The notes under the pieces: model-generated
What the model saw: the letters and a program-made list of their open reading frames with translations, nothing else
Databases searched by the model: none
What the model was told of the DNA's origin: nothing
Part shown: positions 1-13,100 of the stretch, piece by piece
Layout of the letters: every line of letters starts with the position of its first letter
Numbering within the stretch: the first letter of the stretch is position 1
Position numbers and translations under genes: made by a program
From: Branchinecta lynchi
Taxonomy: Eukaryota; Arthropoda; Branchiopoda; Anostraca; Branchinectidae
NCBI GenBank assembly: GCA_023053575.1
Contig: JAKZAP010000071.1
Location: 146,074 to 210,073, forward strand
Direction of reading: 5' to 3'
DNA: 64,000 nucleotides

Positions 1-3000
1 GGAAAACAAACCTTGGGGGGAAACAAACCTTGCGGGGAAACTAACCTTGTGGGAAGCAAACCCTGCGGGAAAACCAACCTTGTGGGGAAACAAACCTTTC
101 GGGAAAACTAACCTTGTGGGAAAACAAACCTTGTGGGAAAACAAACCTTGTGGGAAAACAAACCTTGTGAGAAAACAAACCTTGTGGGAAAACCAACCTT
201 ATGGGGAAACAAACCCTGCGGGAAAACCAACCTTGTGGGAAAACCAACCTTGCGGGAAAGCGAACCTTTTGGGAAAACCAACACAGTGGGAAAACAAACC
301 TTGTGAGAAAACAATCCTTTTGGGAAAACAAACCTTGTGGGGAAACAAACCTTGTGGGGAAACAAACCTTGTGGGAAAACTAACCTTGTGGGAAAACAAA
401 CCTTGCGGGAAAGCGAACCTTTTGGGAAAACCAACACAGTGGGAAAACAAACCTTGTGAGAAAACAATCCTTGTGGGAAAACAAACCTTGTGGGGAAACA
501 AACCTTGTGGGGAAACAAACCTTGTGGGAAAACTAACCTTGTGGGAAAACAAACCTTGTGGGAAAACCAACCTTATGGGGAAAGCAACCCTGCGGGAAAA
601 CCAACCTTATGGGAAAACCAACCTTGTGGGAAAGCGAACCTTTTGGGAAAACCAACACAGTGGGAAAAAAACCTTGTGGGAAAACCAACCTTGCGGGAAA
701 ACCAACATTGGGGGAAAACAAACCTTGTGGGGAAACAAACCTAGTGGGAAAACAAACCTTGTGAGAAAACAATCCTTGTGGGAAAACAAACCTTGGGGGG
801 AAACAAACCTTGCTTGGAAACTAACCTTGTGGGAAAACAAACCCTGCGGGAAAACCAACCTTGTAGGGAAACCAACCTTGTAGGGAAACAAACCTTTCGG
901 GAAAACTAACCTTGTGGGAAAACAAACCCTGCGGGAAAACGAACCTTGTGGGAAAACAAACCTTGTCGGAAAACAAACCTTGTGGGAAAACAAACCTTGT
1001 GAGAAAACAAACCTTGTGGGAAAACCAACCTTATGGGGAAACAAACCCTGCGGGAAAACCAACCTTGTGGGAAAACCATCCTTGCGAAAAAGCGAACCTT
1101 TTGGGAAAACCAACACAGTGGGAAAACAAACCTTGTGAGAAAACAATCCTTGTGGGAAAACAAACCTTGTGGGGAAACAAACCTTGTGGGAAAACAAACC
1201 CTGCGGGAAAACCAACCTTGTGGGGAAAAAAACCTTTCGGTAAAACTAACCTTGTGGGAAAACAAACCCTGCGGGAAAACGAACCTTGTGGGAAAACAAA
1301 CCTTGTGAGAAAACAAACCTTGTGGGAAAACCAACCTTATGGGGAAACAAACCCTGCGGGAAAACCAACCTTGTGGGAAAACCAACCTTGCGGGAAAGCG
1401 AACCTTTTGGGAAAACCAACACAGTGGGAAAAAAACCTTGTGGGAAAACCAACCTTGCGGGAAAACCAACCTTGGGGGAAAACAAACCTTGTGGGAAAAC
1501 AAACCTTGTGGGGAAACAAACCTAGTGGGAAAACAAACCTTGTGAGAAAACAATCCTTGTGGGAAAACAAACCTTGGGGGGAAACAAACCTTGCGGGGAA
1601 ACTAACCTTGTGGGAAAACAAACCCTGCGGGAAAACCAACCTTGTGGGGAAACAAACCTTTCGGGAAAACTAACCTTGTGGGAAAACAAACCTTGTGGGA
1701 AAACAAACCTTGTGGGAAAACAAAAATTGTGAGAAAACAAACCTTGTGGGAAAACCAACCTTATGGGGAAACAAAACCCTGCGGGAAAACCAACCTTGTG
1801 GGAAAACCAACCTTGCGGGAAAGCGAACCTTTTGGGAAAACCAACACAGTGGGAAAACAAACCTTGTGAGAAAACAATCCTTTTGGGAAAACAAACCTTG
1901 TGGGGAAACAAACCTTGTGGGGAAACAAACCTTGTGGGAAAACTAACCTTGTGGGAAAACAAACCTTGCGGGAAAGCGAACCTTTTGGGAAAACCAACAC
2001 AGTGGGAAAACAAACCTTGTGAGAAAACAATCCTTGTGGGAAAACAAACCTTGTGGGGAAACAAACCTTGTGGGGAAACAAACCTTGTGGGAAAACTAAC
2101 CTTGTGGGAAAACAAACCTTGTGGGAAAACCAACCTTATGGGGAAAGCAACCCTGCGGGAAAACCAACCTTATGGGAAAACCAACCTTGTGGGAAAGCGA
2201 ACCTTTTGGGAAAACCAACACAGTGGGAAAAAAACCTTGTGGGAAAACCAACCTTGCGGGAAAACCAACCTTGGGGGAAAACAAACCTTGTGGGGAAACA
2301 AACCTAGTGGGAAAACAAACCTTGTGAGAAAACAATCCTTGTGGGAAAACAAACCTTGGGGGGAAACAAACCTTGCGGGGAAACTAACCTTGTGGGAAAA
2401 CAAACCCTGCGGGAAAACCAACCTTGTAGGGAAACCAACCTTGTGGGGAAACAAACCTTTCGGGTAAACTAACCTTGTGGGAAAACAAACCCTGCGGGAA
2501 AACGAACCTTGTGGGAAAACAAACCTTGTCGGAAAACAAACCTTGTGGGAAAACAAACCTTGTTAGAAAACAAACCTTGTGGGAAAACCAACCTTATGGG
2601 GAAACAAACCCTGCGGGAAAAACCAACCTTGTGGGAAAACCATCCTTGCGGGAAAGCGAACCTTTTGGGAAAACCAACACAGTGGGAAAACAAACCTTGT
2701 GAGAAAACAATCCTTGTGGGAAAACAAACCTTGTGGGGAAACAAACCTTGTGGGGAAACAAACCTTGTGAGAAAACTAACCTTGTGGGAAAACAAACCTT
2801 GCGGGAAAACTAACCTTGTGGGAAAACAAACCCTGCGGGAAAACCAACCTTGTGGGAAAACCAACCTTGTGGGGAAACAAACCTTTCGGGAAAACAAACC
2901 TTGTGGGAAAACAAACCTTGTGGGAAAACAAACCTTGTGGGAAAACAAACCTTATGGGGAAAGCAACCCTGCGGGAAAACCAACCTTGTGGGAAAACCAA

Positions 3001-6000
3001 CCTTGTGGGAAAGCGAACCTTTTGGGAAAACCAACACAGTGGGAACACAAACCTTGTGGGAAAACCAACCTTGCGGGAAAACCAACCTTGTGGGAAAACA
3101 AACCTTGTGGGAAAACAAACCTTGTGGGAAAACAAACCTTGTGGGAAAACAAACCTTATGGGAAAACCAACCTTATGGGGAAACAAACCCTGCGGGAAAA
3201 CCAACCTTGTGGGAAAACCAACCTTGCGGGAAAGCGAACCTTTTGGGAAAACAAACACAGTGGGAAAACAAACCTTGTGAGAAAACAATCCTTGTGGGAA
3301 AACAAACCTTGTGGGGAAACAAACCTTGCGGGGAAACAAACCTTGTGGGAAAACTAACCTTGTGGGAAAACAAACCTTGCGGGAAAGCGAACCTTTTGGG
3401 AAAACCAACACAGTGGGAAAACAAACCTTGTGAGAAAACAATCCTTGTGGGAAAACAAACCTTGTGGGGAAACAAACCTTGTGGGGAAACAAACCTTGTG
3501 GGAAAACTAACCTTGTGGGAAAACAAACCTTGTGGGAAAACCAACCTTATGGGGAAAGCAACCCTGCGGGAAAACCAACCTTATGGGAAAACCAACCTTG
3601 TGGGAAAGCGAACCTTTTGGGAAAACCAAAACAGTGGGAAAAAAACCTTGTGGGAAAACCAACCTTGCGGGAAAACCAACCTTGGGGGAAAACCTTGTGG
3701 GGAAACAAACCTAGTGGGAAAACAAACCTTGTGAGAAAACAATCCTTGTGGGAAAACAAACCTTGGGGGGAAACAAACCTTGCGGGGAAACTAACCTTGT
3801 GGGAAAACAAACCCTGCGGGAAAACCAACCTTGTAGGGAAACCAACCTTGTGGGGAAACAAACCTTTTTTGGAAAACTAACCTTGTGGGAAAACAAACCC
3901 TGCGGGAAAACGAACCTTGTGGGAAAACAAACCTTGTCGGAAAACAAACCTTGTGGGAAAACAAACCTTGTGAGAAAAAAAACCTTGTGGGAAAACCAAC
4001 CTTATGGGGAAACAAACCCTGCGGGAAAACCAACCTTGTGGGAAAACCATCCTTGCGGGAAAGCGAACCTTTTGGGAAAACCAACACAGTGGGAAAACAA
4101 ACCTTGTGAGAAAACAATCCTTGTGGGAAAACAAACCTTGTGGGGAAACAAACCTTGTGGGGAAACAAACCTTGTGAGAAAACTAACCTTGTGGGAAAAC
4201 AAACCTTGCGGGAAAACTAACCTTGTGGGAAAACAAACCCTACGGGAAAACCAACCTTGTGGGAAAACCAACCTTGTGGGGAAACAAACCTTTCGGGAAA
4301 ACAAACCTTGTGGGAAAACAAACCTTGTGGGAAAACAAACCTTGTGGGAAAACAAACCTTATGGGGAAAGCAACCCTGCGGGAAAACCAACCTTGTGGGA
4401 AAACCAACCTTGTGGGAAAGCGAACCTTTTGGGAAAACCAACACAGTGGGAACACAAACCTTGTGGGAAAACCAAACTTGCGGGAAAACCAACCTTGTGG
4501 GAAAACAATCCTTGTGGGAAAACAAACCTTGTGGGAAAACAAACCTTGTGGGAAAACAAACCTTATGGGAAAACAAACCTTGTGGGGAAACAAACCTTGT
4601 GGGAAAACCAACCTTGCGGGAAAGCGAACCTTTTGGGAAAACCAACACAGTGGGAAAACAAACCTTGTGGTAAAACCAACCTTGCGGGAAAACCAACCTT
4701 GGGGGAAAACAAAGCTTGTGGGAAAACAAACCTTGTGGGAAAACCAACCTAGTGGGAAAAAACAACCTAGTGGGAAAACAAACCTTGTGAGAAAACAAAC
4801 CTTGTAGGAAAACCAACCTTATGGGGAAAGCAACCCTGCGGGAAAACCAACCTTGTGGGAAAACCAACCTTGTGGGAAAGCGAACCTTTTGGGAAAACCA
4901 ACACAGTGGGAAAACAAACCTTGTGGGAAAACCAACCTTGCGGGAAAACCAACCTTGGGGGAAAAAAAACCTTGTGGGAAAACAAACCTTGTGGGGAAAC
5001 AGACCTAGTGGGAAAACAATCCTTGTGGGAAAACAAACCTTGTGGGGAAACAAACCTTGCGGGAAAACTAAACTTGTGGGAAAACAAACCCTGCGGGAAT
5101 ACCAACCTTGTGGGAAAACCAACCTTGTGGGGAAACAAATCTTTCGGGAAAACAAACCTTGTGGGAAAACATACCTTGTGGGAAAACAAACCTTGTGGGA
5201 AAACAAACCTTGTGGGGAAACAAACCTAGTGGGAAAACAAACCTTGTGAGAAAACAAACCTTGTGGGAAAACCAACCTTATGGGAAAACAAACCTAGTGG
5301 GAAAACAAACCTTGTGGGGAAACAAACCTTATGGGAAAACAAACCTTGTGGGGAAACAAACCTTGTGGGAAAACAAACCTTGCGGGAAAGCGAACCTTTT
5401 GGGAAAACCAACACAGTGGGAAAACAAACCTTGTGAGAAAACAATCCTTGTGGGAAAACAAACCTTGTGGGGAAACAAACCTTGTGGGGAAACAAACCTT
5501 GTGGGAAAACTAACCTTGTGGGAAAACAAACCTTGTGGGAAAACCAACCTTATGGGGAAAGCAACCCTGCGGGAAAACCAACCTTATGGGAAAACCAACC
5601 TTGTGGGAAAGCGAACCTTTTGGGAAAACCAACACAGTGGGAAAAAAACCTTGTGGGAAAACCAACCTTGCGGGAAAACCAACCTTGGGGGAAAACAAAC
5701 CTTGTGGGGAAACAAACCTAGTGGGAAAACAAACCTTGTGAGAAAACAATCCTTGTGGGAAAACAAACCTTGGGGGGAAACAAACCTTGCGGGGAAACTA
5801 ACCTTGTGGGAAAACAAACCCTGCGGGAAAACCAACCTTGTGGGAAAACTAACCTTGTGGGGAAACAAACCTTTCGGGAAAACTAACCTTGTGGGAAAAC
5901 AAACCCTGCGGGAAAACGAACCTTGTGGGAAAACAAACCTTGTGGGAAAACAAACCTTGTGGAAAAACAAACCTTGTGAGAAAACAAACCTTGTGGGAAA

Positions 6001-6149
6001 ACCAACCTTATGGGGAAACAAACCCTGCGGGAAAACCAACCTTGTGGGAAAAGCAACCTTGCGGGAAAGCGAACCTTTTGGGAAAACCAACACAGTGGGA
6101 AAACAAACCTTGTGAGAAAACAATCCTTGTGGGAAAACAAACCTTGTGG
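1..6149 (+). repeat. Satellite block 1, forward orientation
   Basis: Units read CCTTGTGGGAAAACAAA on the plus strand up to the switch at 6,149/6,150. The block contains about 20 copies of a characteristic multi-unit module in which CCTTGCGGGAAAGCGAA is followed by CCTTTTGGGAAAACCAA and then CACAGTGGG. Positions 1-883 recur at an offset of about 1,563 bp (1,564-2,446). Positions 2,474-3,120 recur at an offset of about 1,407 bp. Confidence 0.93.
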
Positions 6150-7180
6150 CTTTCCCACAATGTTGGTTTTCCCATAAGGTTGGTTTTCCCGCAGGGCTGC
6201 TTTCCCCATAAGGTTGGTTTTCCCACAAGGTTTGTTTTCCCACAAGGTTAGTTTTCCCACAAGGTTTGTTTCCCCACAAGGTTTTTTTCCCCACAAGGTT
6301 TGTTTTCCCACAAGGATTGTTTTCTCACAAGGTTTGTTTTCCCACTGTGTTGGTTTTCCCAAAAGGTTCGCTTTCCCGCAAGGTTTGTTTTCCCACAAGG
6401 TTTGTTTCCCCACAAGGTTTGTTTTCCCATAAGGTATGTTTCCCCACAAGGTTTGTTTTCCCACTAGGTTTGTTTTCCCATAAGGTTGGTTTTCCCACAA
6501 GGTTTGTTTTCTCACAAGGTTTGTTTTCCGACTAGGTTTGTTTCCCCACAAGGTTTGTTTTCTCAAAAGGTTTGTTTTCCCACAAGGTTTGTTTTCCCAC
6601 AAGGTTTGTTTTCCCACAAGGTATGTTTTCCCACAAGGTTTGTTTTCCCGAAAGGTTTGTTTCCCCACAAGGTTGGTTTTCCCACAAGGTTGGTATTCCC
6701 GCAGGGTTTGTTTTCCCACAAGTTTAGTTTTCCCGCAAGGTTTGTTTCCCCACAAGGTTTGTTTTCCCACAAGGATTGTTTTCCCACTAGGTTTGTTTCC
6801 CCACAAGGTTTGTTTTCCCACAAGGTTTGTTTTCCCCCAAGGTTGGTTTTCCCGCTAGGTTGGTTTTCCCACAAGGTTTGTTTTCCCACTGTGTTGGTTT
6901 TCCCAAAAGGTTCGCTTTCCCACAAGGTTGGTTACAAGGTTGGTTTTCCCGCAGGGTTGCTTTCCCCATAAGGTTGGTTTTCCCACAAGGTTTGTTTTCT
7001 CACAAGGTTTGTTTTCCCACTAGGTTGTTTTTTCCCACTAGGTTGGTTTTCCCACAAGGTTTGTTTTCCCACAAGCTTTGTTTTCCCCCAAGGTTGGTTT
7101 TCCCGCAAGGTTGGTTTTCCCACAAGGTTTGTTTTCCCACTGTGTTGGTTTTCCCAAAAGGTTCGCTTTCCCGCAAGGTT
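4600..7180. repeat. Fold-back inverted duplication, ~1-kb arms, ~540-bp spacer
   Basis: The sequence starting at 6,150 is the reverse complement of the sequence ending at 5,611: CTTTCCCACAA, GTTGGTTTTCCCATAAGG and onward match with about one mismatch in the first 31 bases. The rare variant order continues in parallel on both arms to about 4,600 and 7,180. Arms are therefore about 1.0 kb with a spacer at 5,612-6,149. A length shift of some 37 bp appears part-way along one arm. Outer limits are approximate. Confidence 0.85.
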
Positions 7181-10100
7181 TGTTGTTTTCCCACAAGGTC
7201 TGTTTTCTCACAAGGTTTGTTTTCCCACTAGGTTGTTTTTCCCACTAGGTTGGTTTTCCCACAAGGTTTGTTTTCCCAAAAGCTTTGTTTTCCCCCAAGG
7301 TTGGTTTTCTCGCAAGGTTGGTTTTCCCACAAGGTTTGTTTTCCCACAAGGTTTGTTTTCCCGAAAGGTTTATTTCCCCACAAGGTTTTTTTTCCCACTA
7401 GGTTTGTTTTCCCATAAGGTTGGTTTTCCCACAAGGTTTGTTTTCTCACAAGGTTTGTTTTCCCACTAGGTTGTTTTTCCCACTAGGTTGGTTTTCCCAC
7501 AAGGTTTGTTTTCCCACAAGCTTTGTTTTCCCCCAAGGTTGGTTTTCCCGCAAGGTTGGTTTTCCCACAAGGTTTTTTTCCCACAAGGTTGGTTTTCCCG
7601 AAAGGTTTGTTTCCCCACAAGGTTTTTTTTCCCACTAGGTTTGTTTCCCCACAAGGTTTGTTTTCTCACAAGGTTGGTTTTCCCACAAGGTTTGTTTCCC
7701 CACAAGGTTTGTTTTCCCATAAGGTTTTTTTTCCCACAAGGTTTGTTTTCCCACAAGGTTTGTTTTCTCACAAGGTTTGTTTTCCCACAAGGTTTGTTTT
7801 CCCACAAGGTTTGTTTTCCCAAAAGGTTTGTTTTCCCACAAGCTTTGTTTTCCCCCAAGGTTGGTTTTCCCGCAAGGTTGGTTTTCCCACAAGCTTTGTT
7901 TTCCCACTGTGTTGGTTTTCCCAAAAGGTTCGCTTTCCCGCAAGGTTGGTTTTCCCACAAGGTTTGTTTTCCCACTGTGTTGGGTTTTCCCAAAAGGTTC
8001 GCTTTCCCACAAGGTTGGTTTTCCCACAAGGTTGGTTTTCCCGCAGGGTTGCTTTCCCCATAAGGTTGGTTTTCCCACAAGGTTTGTTTTCTCACTAGGT
8101 TTGTTTTCCCACCAGGTTGTTTTTCCCACTAGGTTGGTTTTCCCACAAGGTTTGTTTTCCCACAAGCTTTGTTTTCCCCCAAGGTTGGTTTTCCCGCAAT
8201 TTTGGTTTTCCCACAAGGTTTGTTTTCCCACTGTGTTGGTTTTCCCAAAAGGTTCGCTTTCCCACAAGGTTGGTTTTCCCACAAGGTTTGTTTCCCCACA
8301 AGGTTTGTTTTCCCATAAGGTTTGTTTTCCCACACGGTTTGTTTTCCCACAAGGTTTGTTTTCCCACAAGGTTTGTTTTCCCACAAGGTTGGTTTTCCCG
8401 CAAGGTTGGTTTTCCCACAAGGTTTGTTTTCCCACTGTGTTGGTTTTCCCAAAAGGTTCGCTTTCCCACAAGGTTGGTTTTCCCACAAGGTAGGTTTTCC
8501 CGCAGGGTTGCTTTCCCCATAAGGTTTGTTTTCCCACAAGGTTTGTTTTCCCACAAGGTTTGTTTTCCCACAAGGTTGGTTTTCCCGAAAGGTTTGTGTC
8601 CCCACAAGGTTGGTTTTCCCACAAGGTTGGTTTTCCCGCAGGGTTTGTTTTCCCACAAGGTTAGTTTTCCCGCAAGGTTTGTTTTCCCACAAGGTTAGTT
8701 TTCCCACAAGGTTTGTTTCCCCACAAGGTTTGTTTCCCCACAAGGTTTGTTTTCCCACAAGGATTGTTTTCTCACAAGGTTTGTTTTCCCACTGTGTTGA
8801 TTTTCCCAAAAGGTTCGCTTTCCCGCAAGGTTGGTTTTCCCACAAGGTTGGTTTTCCCGCAGGGTTTGTTTCCCCATAACGTTGGTTTTCCCACAAGGTC
8901 TGTTTTCTCACAAGGTTTGTTTTCCCACAAGGTTTGTTTTCCCACAAGGTTTGTTTTCCCACAAGGTTGGTTTTCCCGCAGGGTTTGTTTTCCCACAAGG
9001 TTAGTTTTCCCGGAAGTCTTGTTTCCCCACAAGGTGGGTTTTCCTACAAGGTTGGTTTTCCCGCAGGGTTTGTTTTCCCACAAGGTTAGTTTTCCCGCAA
9101 GGTTTGTTTCCCCACAAGGTTTGTTTTCCCACAAGGACTGTTTTCTCACAAGGTTTGTTTTCCCACTAGGTTTGTTTCCCCACAAGGTTTGTTTTCCCAC
9201 AAGGTTGGTTTTCTCGCAAGGTTCGTTTCCCCACAAGGTTTGTTTTCCCATAAGGTTTGTTTTCCCACAAGGTTTGTTTTCCCACAAGGTTTGTTTTCCC
9301 ACAAGGTTTGTTTTCCCACAAGGTTGGTTTTCCCGCAAGGTTTGTTTTCCGACAAGGTTTGTTTTCCCACTGTGTTGGTTTTCCCAAAAGGTTCGCTTTC
9401 CCACAAGGTTGGTTTTCCCACAAGGTTGGTTTTCCCGCAGGGTTGCTTTTCCCATAAGGTTTGTTTTCCCACAAGGTTTGTTTTCCCACAAGGTTTGCTT
9501 TCCCACAAGGTTGGTTTTCCCGAAAGGTTTGTTTCCCCACAAGGTTGGTTTTCCCACAAGGTTGGTTTTCCCGCAGGGTTTGTTTTCCCACAAGGTTAGT
9601 TTTCCCGCATGGTTTGTTTTCCCACAAGGTTAGTTTTCCCACAAGTTTTGTTTCCCCACAAGGTTTGTTTCCCCACAAGGTTTGTTTTCCCACAAGGATT
9701 GTTTTCTCACAAGGTTTGTTTTCCCACTGTGTTGGTTTTCCCAAAAGGTTCGCTTTCCCGCAAGGTTTGTTTCCCCACAAGGTTTGTTTTCCCACGAGGT
9801 TTGTTTTCTTCCAAGGTTGGTTTTCCCGCAAGGTTGGTTTCCCCACAAGGTTTGTTTTCCCACTGTGTTGGTTTTCCCAAAAGGTTCGCTTTCCCACAAG
9901 GTTAGTTTTCCCACAAGGTTGGTTTTCCCGCAGGGTTGCTTTCCCCGTAAGGTTGGTTTTCCCACAAGGTTTGTTTTCTCACAAGATTTGTTTTCCCACT
10001 AGGTTGTTTTTCCCACTAGGTTGGTTTTCCCACAAGGTTTGTTTTCCCACAAGCTTTGTTTTCCCCCAAGGTTGGTTTTCCCGCAAGGTTGGTTTTCCCA

Positions 10101-13100
10101 CAAGGTTTTTTTTCCCACTGTATTGGTTTTCCCAAAAGGTTCGCTTTCCTGCAAGGTTGGTTTTCCCACAAGGTTTGTTTCCCCACAAGGTTTGTTTTCC
10201 CATAAGGTTTGTTTTCCCACAAGGTTTGTTTTCCCACAAGGTTTGGTTTCCCACAAGGTTTGTTTTCCCACAAGGTTGGTTTTCCCGAAAGGTTTGTTTC
10301 CCCACAAGGTTTGTTTTCCCACTAGGTTTGTTTTCCCATAAGGTTGGTTTTCCCACAAGTTTTGTTTTCTCACAAGGTTTGTTTTCCCACTAGGTTTGTT
10401 TCCCCACAAGGTTTGTTTTCTCACAAGGTTTGTTTTCCCACAAGGTTTGTTTTCCCACAAGGTTTGTTTTCCCACAAGGTTTGTTTTTCCACAAGGTTGG
10501 TTTTCCCGAAAGGTTTGTTTCCCCACAAGGTTGGTTTTCCCACAAGGTTCGTTTTCCCGTAGGGTTTGTTTTCCCACAAGGATAGTTTTCCCGCAAGGTT
10601 TGTTTCCCCACAAGGTTTGTTTTCCCACAAGGATTGTTTTCCCACTAGGTTTGTTTCCCCACAAGGTTTGTTTTCCCACAAGGTTTGTTTTCCCCCAAGG
10701 TTGGTTTTCCCACAAGGTTGGTTTTCCCACAAGGTTTGTTTTCCCACTGTGTTGGTTTTCCCAAAAGGTTCGCTTTCCCACAAGGTTGGTTTTCCCACAT
10801 GGTTGGTTTTCCCGCAGGGTTGCTTTCCCCATAAGGTTGGTTTTCCCACAAGGTTTTTTTTTTCACAAGGTTTGTTTTCCCACTAGGTTGTTGTTGGTTT
10901 TCCCACAAGGTTTGTTTCCCCACAAGGTTTGTTTTCCCATAAGGTTTGTTTTCCCACAAGGTTTGTTTTCCCACAAGGTTTGTTTTCCCAAAAGGTTTGT
11001 TTTACCACAAGGTTGGTATTCCCGAAAGGTTTGTTTCCCCACAAGGTTTCTTTCCCCATAAGGTTGGTTTTCCCACAAGGTTTGTTTTCTCACAAGGTTT
11101 GTTTTCCCACAAGGTATGTTTTCCCACAAGGTTTGTTTTCCCAAAAGGTTTGTTTTCCCACAAGCTTTGTTTTCCCCCAAGGTTGGTTTTCCCGCAAGGT
11201 TGGTTTTCCCACAAGGTTTGTTTTCCCACTGTGTTGGTTTTCCCAAAAGGTTCGCTTTCCCGCAAGGTTGGTTTTCCCACAAGGTTTGTTTTCCCACTGT
11301 GTTGGTTTTCCCAAAAGGTTCGCTTTCCCACAAGGTTGGTTTTCACACAAGGTTGGTTTTCCCGCAGGGTTTCTTTCCCCATAAGGTTGGTTTTCCCACA
11401 AGGTTTGTTTTCTCACAAGGTTTGTTTTCCCACTAGGTTGTTTTTCCCACTAGGTTGGTTTTCCCACAAGGTTTTTTTTCCCACAAGCTTTGTTTTCCCC
11501 CAAGGTTAGTTTTCCCTGAAGGTTGGTTTTCCCACAAGGTTTGTTTTCCCACTGTGTTGGTTTTCCCAAAAGGTTCGCTTTCCCGCAAGGTTGGTTTTCC
11601 CACAAGGTTTGTTTTCCCACAAGCTTTGTTTTCCCCCAAGATTGGTTTTCCCTGAAGGTTGGTTTTCCCACAAGGTTTGTTTTCCCACTGTGTTGGTTTT
11701 CCCAAAAGGTTCGCTTTCCCGCAAGGTTGGTTTTCCCACAAGGTTTGTTTCCCCACAAGGTTTGTTTTCCCATAAGGTTTGTTTTCCCACAAGGTTTGTT
11801 TTCCCACAAGGTTTGTTTTCCCACAAGGTTTGTTTTCCCACAAGGTTGGTTTTCCCGCAAGGTTGGTTTTCCCACAAGGTTTGTTTTCCCACTGTGTTGG
11901 TTTTCCCAAAAGGTTCGCTTTCCCACAAGGTTGGTTTTCCCACAAGGTTGGTTTTCCCGCAGGGTTGCTTTCCCCATAAGGTTTTTTTTTCCCACAAGGT
12001 TTGTTATCCCACAAGGTTTGTTTTCACCCAAGGTTGGTTTTCCCGCAAGGTTGGTTTTCCCACAAGGTTTGTTTTCCCACTGTTTTGGCTTTCCCCAAAG
12101 GTTCGCTTTCCCGCAAGGTTGGTTTTCCCACAAGGTTTGTTTCCCCACAAGGTTTGTTTTCCCATAAGGTTTGTTTTCCCACAAGGTTTGTTTTCCCACA
12201 AGGTTTGTTTTCCCACAAGGTTTGTTTTCCCACAAGGTTGGTTTTCCCGCAAGGTTGCTTTCCCCATAAGGTTTGTTTTCCCACAAGGTTTGTTTTCCCA
12301 CAAGGTTTGTTTTCCCACAAGGTTGGTTTTCCCGAAAGGTTTGTTTCCCCACAATGTTGGTTTTCCCACAAGGTTTGTTTTCCCACAATGATTGTTTTCT
12401 CACAAGGTTTGTTTTCCCACTGTGTTGGTTTTCCCAAAAGGTTCGCTTTCCCGCAAGGTTGGTTTTCCCACAAGGATTGTTTTCCCACTAGCTTTGTTTC
12501 CCCACAAGGTTTGTTTTCCCACAAGGTTTCTTTTCCCCCAAGGTTGGTTTTCCCGCAAGGTTTTTTTTTCCCCAAGGTTGGTTTTCCCGCAAGGTTGGTT
12601 TTCCCACAAGGTTTGTTTTCCCACTGTGTTGGTTTTCCCAAAAGGTTCGCTTTCCCACAAGTTTGGTTTTCCCACAAGGTTGGTTTTCCCGCAGTGTTGC
12701 TTTCCCCATAAGGTTGGTTTTCCCACAAGGTTTGTTTTCTCACAAGGTTTGTTTTCCCACTAGGTTGTTTTTCCCACTAGGTTGGTTTTCCCACAAGGTT
12801 TGTTTTCCCACAAGCTTTGTTTTCCCCCAAGGTTGGTTTTCCCTTAAGGTTGGTTTTCCCACAAGGATTGTTTTCCCACTGTGTTGGTTTTCCCAAAAGG
12901 TTCGCTTTCCCGCAAGGTTGGTTTTCCCACAAGGTTTGTTTCCCCACAAGGTTTGTTTTCCCATAAGGCTTGTTTTCCCACAAGGTTTGTTTTCCCACAA
13001 GGTTTGTTTTCCCACAAGGTTGGTTTTCCCGCAAGGTTGGTTTTCCCACAAGGTTTGTTTTCCCACTGTGTTGGTTTTCCCAAAAGGTTCGCTTTCCCAC

